The position numbers were made by a program, and so were the translations under genes. A model generated the notes under the pieces. That model was not told where the DNA came from, made no database searches, and saw only the letters and a list, made by a program, of their open reading frames with translations. A stretch of DNA of 5,046 bases from Candidatus Omnitrophota bacterium (lineage in GTDB: Bacteria > Omnitrophota > Gorgyraeia > Gygaellales > Profunditerraquicolaceae). Location: positions 1 through 5,046 of the forward strand of contig JAQTNB010000113.1 in the NCBI GenBank assembly GCA_028714055.1, in the 5' to 3' direction. The first letter of the stretch is position 1. Each line of letters begins with the position of its first letter. Below, in pieces: positions 1-5,046 of this stretch.

Positions 1-783
1 AAATCCGAAGAGCTCGCATGCCGCTTTTACTTTAGAAGATACCGGTATGGCGGCTTCGGAGATGCTCAGCCCGAGGCCCGAGCCTTGGGCTATCTCGTTT
101 AAAACGGTTGCCACCCCTCCCCTGGTTGCGTCGCGCATAAAACGGATCCCTTTTGTTTTCTTCAACACCGGCAGTATCAGGCCGGCGAGGCTGGCGCAGT
201 CGCTTGAGATCCCCAGCCGGGCGTCCATCGCGTTTCTTTCTGCGGCGATCGCCAGGCCGTGCCTTCCGATATCCGAGGTAATGATGATGCGGTCTTGCGG
301 CCGGATAGCGCGTACCGACAAAGGAGGACGGGCAATGATCCGGCCGACGCCGGAAGTATTGATGAACAACCGATCGCAGGCGCCTTTTTCAACCACCTTG
401 ATATCTCCGGTGACAAAGCGCACCCCTGCTTTCTTGGCGTGCTGCGCAAGCGAATCGGCTATCTTTTGAAGTATGCGGTATTCCAACCCCTCTTCCATGA
501 TCAACGCAAGGGAAAGATACTCCGGAACCGCACCCTGCACCACAAGGTCATTGACCGTGCCGCACACCGCCAGTTTCCCGATATCCCCGCCCCGGAAAAA
601 GAGCGGGCGCACGACAAACGTATCCGTGGTAAAGGCAAGCGGCGCCGGGTAAGGAAGGACCGCGGCATCCGAGAGTTCGGAGATGATGGGATTACGCAGG
701 CGGGAGAGCAGCAGCTCTTTGATCAGCTCCTGGGTGAGCCTTCCGCCGCTTCCGTGGCCGATGCTTATGGCGCGTGGTTTCAT
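1..783 (-). CDS. hypE: Hydrogenase expression/formation protein HypE, 3'-truncated by window edge
   Basis: HypE works with HypF in the cytoplasm to make the cyanide ligands of the [NiFe]-hydrogenase active site: it ATP-dependently dehydrates the thiocarboxamide that HypF places on its C-terminal cysteine. The first 261 residues are visible, out of about 330-350 usual for the family. Motifs seen in order are HGSGGRL (10-16), SDAAVL (38-43), TTDTFVV (52-58), GGDIGKLAVCGTVNDL (65-80), the GDIKVV segment (126-131, more often GDTKVV), FINTSGVG (140-147), SDCASL (194-199) and RDATRGGVATVLNEIA (217-232). These match the AIR-synthase-like (PurM-like) ATP-binding fold of HypE over its whole visible length. 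The C-terminal Cys that carries the modification lies outside the window, so activity cannot be confirmed. The ATG overlaps the upstream HAD stop by four bases (ATGA), with a weak AGGA close upstream. No other hyp gene or hydrogenase gene lies in the window. Another PurM-fold protein such as SelD or ThiL is unlikely, given the HypE-specific motifs. Confidence 0.93.
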   Translation of the reverse strand, partial: MKPRAISIGHGSGGRLTQELIKELLLSRLRNPIISELSDAAVLPYPAPLAFTTDTFVVRPLFFRGGDIGKLAVCGTVNDLVVQGAVPEYLSLALIMEEGLEYRILQKIADSLAQHAKKAGVRFVTGDIKVVEKGACDRLFINTSGVGRIIARPPLSVRAIRPQDRIIITSDIGRHGLAIAAERNAMDARLGISSDCASLAGLILPVLKKTKGIRFMRDATRGGVATVLNEIAQGSGLGLSISEAAIPVSSKVKAACELFGF

Positions 784-1469
784 TTTTCCTGCAGTTTTAC
801 CCCCTGTGCGGCAAGGTCGCAGGCGAGCCGTGCGGCATCCGAAAACACGAATCCCCGGATACCCAGCTTGCGCGCGCCTTCGATAAGCTCGGGCCTGTCG
901 TCGGTATAAAAGACCTCCTGCGGGAGGGCATGCGCAGCGCGCAGGGCTGCCTGATAGATCAGCGGGTCGGGCTTGCGTACCCCTTCCCGGCAGGAAGCGA
1001 TAACCGCCCCAAAAGGCTCAAAGAGGGAGAATTCCTGAGCGATAAATTCCAGGTGCAGCGCGTTGATATTGGTGAGCAGGATGAGCTGATACCCCCCTTG
1101 CAGGGAACGGATAAGCTCATGCACCCGCCTGTTTTTCTCGCTGATGAAAAATATGCTGTTCCAGGCGGCGACAAATTCGCCGTAATCCATGCCGGCGGAA
1201 AGGATTTTTTTTACCTCGAGAAAAAAATCCCGGGGGGAGATCTTGCCTTCTTCAAAAAGCCCGGTCACCGGCGAATCAAAGAAAAGCGCGTAGATCTCCT
1301 CTTCGCTCAAAGAGCAAAAACGGGCGATCCTGCGCGCGGCTATCCGGTGGTCGAAATCAATAAGCACCCTGCCCAGGTCAAAGATGACCGCCTTGATCCC
1401 TGCCTCTGCCGGAGTGCCGCCGGAGGCAGGAACCTTGTCCTTTTCAGGTGCCTGCGGGAGCTTCGTCAA
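780..1469 (-). CDS. HAD-superfamily hydrolase, subfamily IA (YihX/COG1011-like)
   Basis: This is a 229-residue probable cytoplasmic phosphatase; the substrate cannot be told from sequence. HAD motif I is VIFDLGRVLIDFD (28-40) with nucleophile Asp31. The second motif-I acid is Gly33, the DLG form also seen in YihX-type HADs. A helical cap follows at about 45-115. Motif II is LILLTN (129-134), the motif III lysine is Lys166 in RKPDP, and motif IV is YTDDRPELI (188-196) with Asp190/Asp191. All catalytic motifs are present and the length is normal. The start is a TTG overlapping the stop of the PAC2 gene (TTGA), chosen because GGAGG lies 10 bases upstream and there is no ATG or GTG before the core. 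Residues 1-24 are a polar, low-complexity leader that is not part of the fold, and residues 14-24 are encoded by a palindromic repeat. The gene overlaps hypE by four bases, suggesting co-translation, but no functional link to HypE is established. Confidence 0.88.
   Translation of the reverse strand: MTKLPQAPEKDKVPASGGTPAEAGIKAVIFDLGRVLIDFDHRIAARRIARFCSLSEEEIYALFFDSPVTGLFEEGKISPRDFFLEVKKILSAGMDYGEFVAAWNSIFFISEKNRRVHELIRSLQGGYQLILLTNINALHLEFIAQEFSLFEPFGAVIASCREGVRKPDPLIYQAALRAAHALPQEVFYTDDRPELIEGARKLGIRGFVFSDAARLACDLAAQGVKLQEK
1202..1230. repeat. A/T-run inverted repeat inside the HAD gene
   Basis: Arms GGATTTTTTT (1202-1211) and AAAAAAATCC (1221-1230) are a perfect 10-base inverted repeat around a 9-base loop. 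It lies inside coding sequence for HAD residues about 80-90 (FFLEVKK region), where Phe and Lys codons alone produce runs of T and A, so it may be coincidental. Confidence 0.4.
1399..1430. repeat. GC-rich palindromic (REP/MITE-like) element inside the HAD reading frame
   Basis: Arms CCTGCCTC (1399-1406) and GAGGCAGG (1423-1430) are perfect 8-base inverted repeats. A T-G wobble (1407/1422) and a G-C pair (1408/1421) extend the stem to about 10 pairs around a 12-base loop. The element encodes HAD residues 14-24 (PASGGTPAEAG), a linker-like peptide that ends directly before the first strand of the HAD fold. Removing it would join a short leader to the core. This resembles short palindromic elements that enter coding regions in frame, but only one copy is visible, so its repetitive nature is inferred. 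Confidence 0.45.
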
Positions 1470-2479
1470 TTGCTGGTATCCTCCGTGCGTTTAAAAAGGT
1501 CCAGAAAGCGGTCCTCGTATTCTTTGTAGACATTCCACTTGTCCAGCTCGAATTTGAGCTCCGCGGCCTTGCTGATGTCGGTCTTTGCCTGTTCAAAGAG
1601 GCGTTCGATCTTCTCTTTCATGGAAAGCGGGAGCTTGGTCAGCTGACTGAGGGTCTTTTTGATCTTTTCGATCTCATCTTCCCCTATCGGGCCCGCCTGG
1701 CCGGATGAGCCGACCTTCAGGTAATCCAGCAGCTTATTGATCTCCGCATCGATAGTCCGTACCTGCGAGAGGAGGCTCTCGAAGCTCACGTCGATATGCA
1801 GCATCGCGGTCAACAGCTTCAATACGGCAAGCGATGCCTTGGGATTCTCTATCTGGATGGTATACAGCGGGATCTCCCCCAACAGGCAAAACCCCTCCAG
1901 CCCCGCGCGTTTTGCCATCCCCAGAAACAGCCCGTTCATCCCGCTGATCTGGCCGTCCTGCAAAACGCTGGGATTATATTTCTTGAAATGCTCGTTGACC
2001 CCGGAGGAGGTCCCGGCAAACCAGACCGCCGGCTGCTGGGTGTGCTCTATCGGCTGGGGCATCGCTGCCAAGGTAACCACCATTTTGACTTTCATGGCGC
2101 GGGCTACCGCGATGATCCGCGCGCAGTAATCCTGGGCCTTGGTAAGGTCGGGCTGGGCGTTGCTGGTAAATATCACCAGGTCACCGGCGCAGGTATCGCA
2201 GAAGACATTGCGCAGCCTCCCCTTTCTTTTTGCCGCGGGGTTTTTCCAGAACAAAAATCTGCTATACGGCAGCTCGGGAAGCCGCACCAGGCCGTCCTGG
2301 ATGACGTTGCCGGTTAAGTAGAAAAAATCGTCGGCGGGTATCTCGGCAAACGGCTCGGCCTTCAGCTGTTCCGCCAGGTACGATGCCGCCTTAAAAGCGA
2401 CATCCCCCATACCCGGCCAGGCACAGATTAGCGTAGCGTTTTTCAACAGCGGTTTTTTGCGGAATTCGACTCCTTCCAT
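1466..2479 (-). CDS. PAC2-family protein (COG1938/COG2047-like), function unknown
   Basis: This 337-residue protein has a PAC2 domain at about residues 10-230. PAC2 is named for eukaryotic proteasome assembly chaperone 2; archaeal and bacterial members are of unknown function. Signs of the family are the N-terminal strand with CAWPGMGDVAFKAASYL (19-35), a central LVIFTSNAQP segment (101-110), a VVTLAAMP strand (134-141), and the hallmark stretch GQISGMNGLFLGMAKRAGLEG (176-196) followed by CLLGEIPLY (198-206). The tail from about 230 to 337 is almost wholly charged and helical, broken by a Gly/Ser-rich turn at 257-265, and probably forms a coiled coil or helical hairpin. Related proteins also carry helical C-terminal extensions. 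No signal peptide or membrane segment is seen. A strong AAGGAG lies 8 bases before the ATG and overlaps the stop of the upstream M20 gene. The gap to that gene is 12 bp, and the 3' end overlaps the HAD start, so it sits mid-operon. No proteasome gene is visible. Confidence 0.88.
   Translation of the reverse strand: MEGVEFRKKPLLKNATLICAWPGMGDVAFKAASYLAEQLKAEPFAEIPADDFFYLTGNVIQDGLVRLPELPYSRFLFWKNPAAKRKGRLRNVFCDTCAGDLVIFTSNAQPDLTKAQDYCARIIAVARAMKVKMVVTLAAMPQPIEHTQQPAVWFAGTSSGVNEHFKKYNPSVLQDGQISGMNGLFLGMAKRAGLEGFCLLGEIPLYTIQIENPKASLAVLKLLTAMLHIDVSFESLLSQVRTIDAEINKLLDYLKVGSSGQAGPIGEDEIEKIKKTLSQLTKLPLSMKEKIERLFEQAKTDISKAAELKFELDKWNVYKEYEDRFLDLFKRTEDTSN
1480..1484 (-). promoter_or_regulatory. Shine-Dalgarno supporting the TTG start of the HAD gene
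   Basis: GGAGG on the minus strand, inside the end of the PAC2 coding region and 10 bases before the TTG that overlaps the PAC2 stop. It is the main evidence for the TTG start, because the frame offers no ATG or GTG before the HAD core. Confidence 0.65.
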
Positions 2480-2487
2480 GTATCACG

Positions 2488-2493
2488 CTCCTT
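2488..2493 (-). promoter_or_regulatory. Shine-Dalgarno of the PAC2 gene
   Basis: AAGGAG on the minus strand, 8 bases before the PAC2 ATG. It overlaps the TAA stop of the M20 gene, so ribosomes finishing M20 end on this site. It is the best-formed ribosome binding site in the window and fixes the PAC2 start. Confidence 0.8.
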
Positions 2494-3640
2494 ATAAAGT
2501 CCCCCCGAAAGGGTTGTATCGTTTAAAAAATTCTTCCAACACAAGCGTTCCCTGGTAAAGGTCTTCAGTGGCGGCGAATTCGTCGGCAATGTGGGCGCAG
2601 CCGCCGCAGCCGAACCCCGTGGCAACGGCCGGGATCCCGCGCTGCTGAAAGAAACTGATCGTGGTAGCCCCTTCCGAACCGGTGATCAGAGCCTTGGGCC
2701 TTCGGCGCCGTATCGCGCGGGCGAGCGCCTGCACAAGCGGATGTTTGCTCTCGATTGAGAACGGCTGCTGGACCCCTTCGACTTCGACGCTGAATTTACG
2801 CGCGTATTTTCGCACGATGCTTTTTATCCGGGCGAGCAGAAACGCCGCCGGCGTGCCGGGGAGAAACCGGCAATCGATCTGGAACTCGCACCAATCCGCC
2901 ACCACATTGACCTTGTCTCCGCCGGAGATCGTGCCGATGTTAAGCGTCGGCGGCCGTAAATACTTGTGATATTTATTGCATCCCCGGGCAAAAAGGCCTG
3001 CCTTGAGCCCCCGCAGGGCCGATACCGCTTCATCGATGGCATTCCTGCCGAGCCAGGGATATGCGCCGTGCGCCTTCCTGCCGAAGATCTTCACCTTCAG
3101 ATGTATGAGCCCTTTTTGGGCGACGATAACGTCGAAGTCATCCGCGTCCAGGACCAGCGCGGCATCGGGCCGAAGGAGCCGCCGTTGCAACAACGGCTCA
3201 AGCCCGAGGGTCGAACCGCTTTCTTCGTCGGCGGTAGCGGCAAAAACAATGTCATAATCCGGCCGCACACCCTCCTCAACCATGCTGCGTATAGCCTCCA
3301 GGCCGCAGGCAAGGTTGCCTTTACAATCGGTGGCGCCCAGCCCATAGAGGCGCCCGCGGCTTAAGCTTCCCGCAAACGGAGGATACGTCCAGTTCTTCCC
3401 CGCCGGGACCGTATCCAGATGAGGGGTAACGAGCAGGGAATGTTTTCCCTTCCTCCCCTTGAAGAGCGCGACGACATTGGCGCGTCCTTTGCTGAATTCG
3501 TAAATCCTGGTTTTGAGCCCGCACTGCGCGAGGTAGCGTTTGACAAAACCGGCTATTGCCGCCTCATGTGCGCCGGGGTTCTGGGAATCTATGCCGATCA
3601 ATTTTCTGGTCAGGGAGATGACGCTTTTTTTGGTAACCAT
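2492..3640 (-). CDS. M20-family metallopeptidase/deacylase (ArgE/DapE/CPG2-like)
   Basis: This is a zinc-dependent hydrolase of the family that includes acetylornithine deacetylase, succinyl-diaminopimelate desuccinylase and carboxypeptidase G2. It is probably cytoplasmic, as no signal peptide is seen. From the ATG it has 382 residues, normal for the family. Visible active-site pieces are PHLDTVP (73-79; ligand His74, Asp76), GATDCKG (102-108; bridging Asp105), ADEESGS (137-143; catalytic Glu139, ligand Glu140), LVLDADD (162-168; Asp165 probably the next ligand), the dimerisation-domain GRKAHGAYP with His191 (187-195), and GCGGCAHIADEF with His350 as last ligand (344-355). All expected ligands are present. 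The lid domain spans about 180-290. An in-frame TTG six bases upstream (3646) has a better-placed AAGGAG (8 bases, against 14 for the ATG) and overlaps the zinc-ribbon stop, so the true start may be 3646. The substrate cannot be assigned; no lysine or arginine biosynthesis gene is nearby. Confidence 0.9.
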   Translation of the reverse strand: MVTKKSVISLTRKLIGIDSQNPGAHEAAIAGFVKRYLAQCGLKTRIYEFSKGRANVVALFKGRKGKHSLLVTPHLDTVPAGKNWTYPPFAGSLSRGRLYGLGATDCKGNLACGLEAIRSMVEEGVRPDYDIVFAATADEESGSTLGLEPLLQRRLLRPDAALVLDADDFDVIVAQKGLIHLKVKIFGRKAHGAYPWLGRNAIDEAVSALRGLKAGLFARGCNKYHKYLRPPTLNIGTISGGDKVNVVADWCEFQIDCRFLPGTPAAFLLARIKSIVRKYARKFSVEVEGVQQPFSIESKHPLVQALARAIRRRRPKALITGSEGATTISFFQQRGIPAVATGFGCGGCAHIADEFAATEDLYQGTLVLEEFFKRYNPFGGTL

Positions 3641-3642
3641 GG

Positions 3643-3849
3643 TCAACCGGAACACTCCTTGCAATTATGCGTCGAACAGCCGCCGCAACGCGACGATCCC
3701 CGGCTTTCCCCCGCTAAGGCAAACGTCGAGATCAGCCGCTGAAGCCTTAAGCCCCGGCAACGCGGACAGGCGACTTCCTCGTTGCTTTGGCGGAGGAGGT
3801 ACTCGAATGTGGCTGCGCAATCAAGGCAGCGATATTCATAGAGAGGCAT
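3643..3849 (-). CDS. FmdB-type zinc-ribbon protein
   Basis: This is a 68-residue small protein of the FmdB (formamidase regulatory-like) zinc-ribbon family; most members have no known function despite the regulatory label. The family hallmark MPLYEYRCLDC opens the protein. Cys8/Cys11 and Cys28/Cys31 (CPRC) form a four-cysteine zinc ribbon, followed by the typical RLIST-like end of the domain at 39-42. The tail from about 47 is Ser/Gly-rich and holds a second cysteine group, Cys55, Cys58, Cys63 and Cys66 with His61. Cys/Ser/Gly-rich tails are common in the family, but this set could bind a second metal ion. The ATG is fixed by the conserved MPLYEY start, although no good Shine-Dalgarno lies 5-10 bases before it (AGGGG is about 15 away). 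It follows the secretin gene by 34 bp and precedes the M20 gene by two bases or overlaps it. Confidence 0.88.
   Translation of the reverse strand: MPLYEYRCLDCAATFEYLLRQSNEEVACPRCRGLRLQRLISTFALAGESRGSSRCGGCSTHNCKECSG
3655..3660 (-). promoter_or_regulatory. Shine-Dalgarno of the M20 gene
   Basis: AAGGAG on the minus strand, within the last codons of the zinc-ribbon gene. It lies 8 bases before an in-frame TTG (3646) and 14 before the ATG (3640). The spacing favours the TTG and the codon favours the ATG, so the start stays open by two residues. Confidence 0.6.
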
Positions 3850-3883
3850 CGCGGGTCTTAGGGCCCCTGGTGAACGAAAACGG
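3850..3883. other. 34-bp spacer between secretin and zinc-ribbon genes
   Basis: This is the longest intergenic gap in the window. It contains a GGGCCC palindrome but no T-rich tail or stable hairpin that would suggest a terminator, and no convincing -35/-10 pair. It gives no sign of a new transcription unit, so read-through from the secretin gene is likely. Confidence 0.5.
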
Positions 3884-5046
3884 TTATTCTTCGTATCTGA
3901 GCGGGACGACGAACGTAATGCTCGAACCTTTTATTTCATCCGGGAAAGGAGGAAAAGGAGAAAGGTCTTCGATGGATTTCGTTGCCAGCATATCCAAAAA
4001 TGCCGAACCGGAGGTCTTCAAAACCCGCGCGCTTTGGACCCGGCCGGTCGAAAAAAGCGTCAGCTCAACCGTTACTTCCCTCGGTGCTCCCTGGAGCAGC
4101 GTTTCAAGCTCCGGCAGCTTCCTGGCTTCTTCGATGATCTTATGCACCTGCAGGTAATATTGTTTCACCGGCTCTTCCCCCGCCTGAGCGCCTACGGAGA
4201 CCTCCCCTGCCAGCGAAAGGTCATTTTTTATCGGTGCGGCCTTCCGGTCGCCTTCCAGAAGGTAGGGAGTGATAAAAATGGCCATCTCCCGGTGCTCGCC
4301 GGCGGCTTCTTTGCGTTTGGAAAAACGGCTTGATTTCTGCTCTACCTGTTCTTCGACCAGCCCGCCGATGGCGATAGTCTGGCCGTCATTGACCCGCACC
4401 GAGGTCGCAGCGGAGCGCCTGGTCACTATCGGGAGCTTTGCCGCCCCTTTGCCGGACACCTCGCTTACCTCCGGAGAGATCTCCACGGTTATCTGCCTCT
4501 GCTCGTCGACATACGGGGTGATCGTCAGCACGACGCCCGTTGCGATCGATTGAAGCGCGTAGTATGCGTTGTTTGCCTGGCCGGCGTTCAACAGGTAATA
4601 TTCTTCCCTGCCGACGGAGATCTCCGCCTGTTTTCCCTCCAGCGTCGTCAAATGAGGATTGGCCTTTACCCGGGCCTGGCCCAACGGTATGAGCTTGTTG
4701 ATGCTCGCCAAGAGCTCGCCGCTCAAGCCCTCCTCCTGGCGCCGGGCGCCTTCTTTGACACCTGTATCAGCGGGCCGGGATGGAGGATAGACGCTAAACC
4801 CACCGTCGTGCATCGGGCCCCAGTCGACCCCCAGAGACTTTTTCCCTTCCTCGGTAAGCTCCACGATCACCGCGTCGATCATGATCTGCCGGGGAGGCAG
4901 GTCAAATTTCAGCAGGTCCTCCTTGATGCGCTTTGCCATATCCGCAGAGGCGGTGATGGTAATGACATTCGCCGCTTCGTTGACCTGCAAATATGGAAGG
5001 TAAAAAGCGGAGACCAGGCTCTTGAGCTCGCCGGACTTCAGGTAAT
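3884..5046 (-). CDS. Secretin (GspD/PilQ-type) with C-terminal TonB-like domain, 5'-truncated by window edge
   Basis: This is the C-terminal 386 residues of an outer-membrane secretin-like protein; the N-terminal part, including any signal peptide, is outside the window. Numbering visible residues from the right edge, 19-61 is the last periplasmic N-domain, with the repeat-like pattern VNEAANVITITAS and then a KFDLPPRQIMIDAVIVEL stretch. The secretin core follows: LGVDWG (71-76), GQARVKANPHLTTLEGKQA (122-140), ATGVVLTITPYVD (168-180), ITVEISPEVSEV (185-196), LPIVTRRSAATSVRVNDGQTIAIGGLV (204-230) and EMAIFITPYLL (253-263). The usual VPxLGxIPxLGxLF-type motif between the last two is replaced by a short charged stretch. 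Residues about 293-386 match a TonB C-terminal domain: YYLQVHKIIEEARKLPE, then VELTLFSTGRVQSARVLKTSG, then LSPFPPFPDE and VPLRYEE at the end. Type II secretion, type IV pilus or another assembly role cannot be decided, as no partner gene is visible. Confidence 0.85.
   Translation of the reverse strand, partial: YLKSGELKSLVSAFYLPYLQVNEAANVITITASADMAKRIKEDLLKFDLPPRQIMIDAVIVELTEEGKKSLGVDWGPMHDGGFSVYPPSRPADTGVKEGARRQEEGLSGELLASINKLIPLGQARVKANPHLTTLEGKQAEISVGREEYYLLNAGQANNAYYALQSIATGVVLTITPYVDEQRQITVEISPEVSEVSGKGAAKLPIVTRRSAATSVRVNDGQTIAIGGLVEEQVEQKSSRFSKRKEAAGEHREMAIFITPYLLEGDRKAAPIKNDLSLAGEVSVGAQAGEEPVKQYYLQVHKIIEEARKLPELETLLQGAPREVTVELTLFSTGRVQSARVLKTSGSAFLDMLATKSIEDLSPFPPFPDEIKGSSITFVVPLRYEE
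3887..4172 (-). other. TonB C-terminal-like domain of the secretin protein
   Basis: About the last 94 residues of the secretin frame. The pattern is an initial helix (QVHKIIEEARKLPE), two strands with VTVELTLFSTGRVQSARVLKTSG, the LDMLATKSI helix, the PFPPFP motif and a final strand ending in VPLRYEE. In energy transducers this fold lies in the periplasm and pairs with the TonB box of outer-membrane receptors. Here it follows the secretin core without a break in frame. The Ala/Gly/Glu-rich linker at about 270-292 of the visible part separates the two. Confidence 0.75.

Noticed and set aside
47..909. Long open frames on the plus strand opposite hypE (47-469 and 259-909)
   Set aside because: Their translations show no family motifs and are rich in Arg, Pro and Ser, as expected opposite a GC-rich gene. 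The minus strand there carries an unmistakable HypE.
774..1529. A 251-residue plus-strand open frame opposite the HAD gene
   Set aside because: It is antisense to a HAD gene with all four catalytic motifs, and the translation has no recognisable domain.
2443..2625. A short minus-strand frame crossing the M20/PAC2 junction
   Set aside because: It overlaps the conserved ends of both genes in another frame, and the M20/PAC2 boundary is fixed by a strong Shine-Dalgarno.
3850..3883. Possible terminator or promoter at the GGGCCC palindrome
   Set aside because: The stem is only six bases with no loop and no U-tract follows. No -10/-35 pair is visible.
3540..4157. A 205-residue plus-strand open frame across the zinc-ribbon and secretin 3' ends
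   Set aside because: It spans two well-supported minus-strand genes and has no motif of its own.
1..5046. A defence island, prophage or CRISPR-type system
   Set aside because: None of the six genes belongs to a known defence or phage family, there are no spaced repeats, and the neighbours look like ordinary chromosomal genes.

Overview
The window is packed with genes, and all six that I can support lie on the minus strand, with gaps of at most 34 bp or short overlaps. In transcription order (right to left) they are: a 5'-truncated secretin-type protein ending in a TonB-like C-terminal domain (3884-5046), a small FmdB-type zinc-ribbon protein (3643-3849), an M20-family metallo-deacylase/peptidase (2492-3640), a PAC2-family protein (1466-2479), a HAD-superfamily hydrolase (780-1469), and the start of hypE, the [NiFe]-hydrogenase maturation factor, which runs off the left edge (1-783). 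No intergenic stretch exceeds 34 bp, I see no terminator between genes, and I see no tRNA, rRNA, CRISPR array or insertion sequence.

The secretin points to a diderm bacterium. The moderately GC-rich sequence, TTG start codons, a bacterial PAC2 protein, HypE and a GC-rich palindromic repeat inside a reading frame would suit an uncultivated lineage such as Omnitrophota or a relative. That placement is inference from gene content and style; no marker gene in the window settles it.

The five genes from the zinc-ribbon protein to HypE are probably translationally coupled. The HAD gene starts with a TTG that overlaps the PAC2 stop (TTGA), HypE starts with an ATG that overlaps the HAD stop (ATGA), and the M20 gene has a Shine-Dalgarno sequence inside the end of the zinc-ribbon gene. 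The products do not form one recognised pathway: outer-membrane channel, zinc ribbon, metallohydrolase, PAC2, phosphatase-like HAD and hydrogenase maturation. This looks like a housekeeping directon or a loosely linked operon rather than a dedicated system.

The most notable points are the secretin joined to a TonB C-terminal domain, with the usual VPxLGxIPxLGxLF-type secretin segment missing, and a short palindromic element that appears to have been inserted in frame just before the HAD catalytic core.
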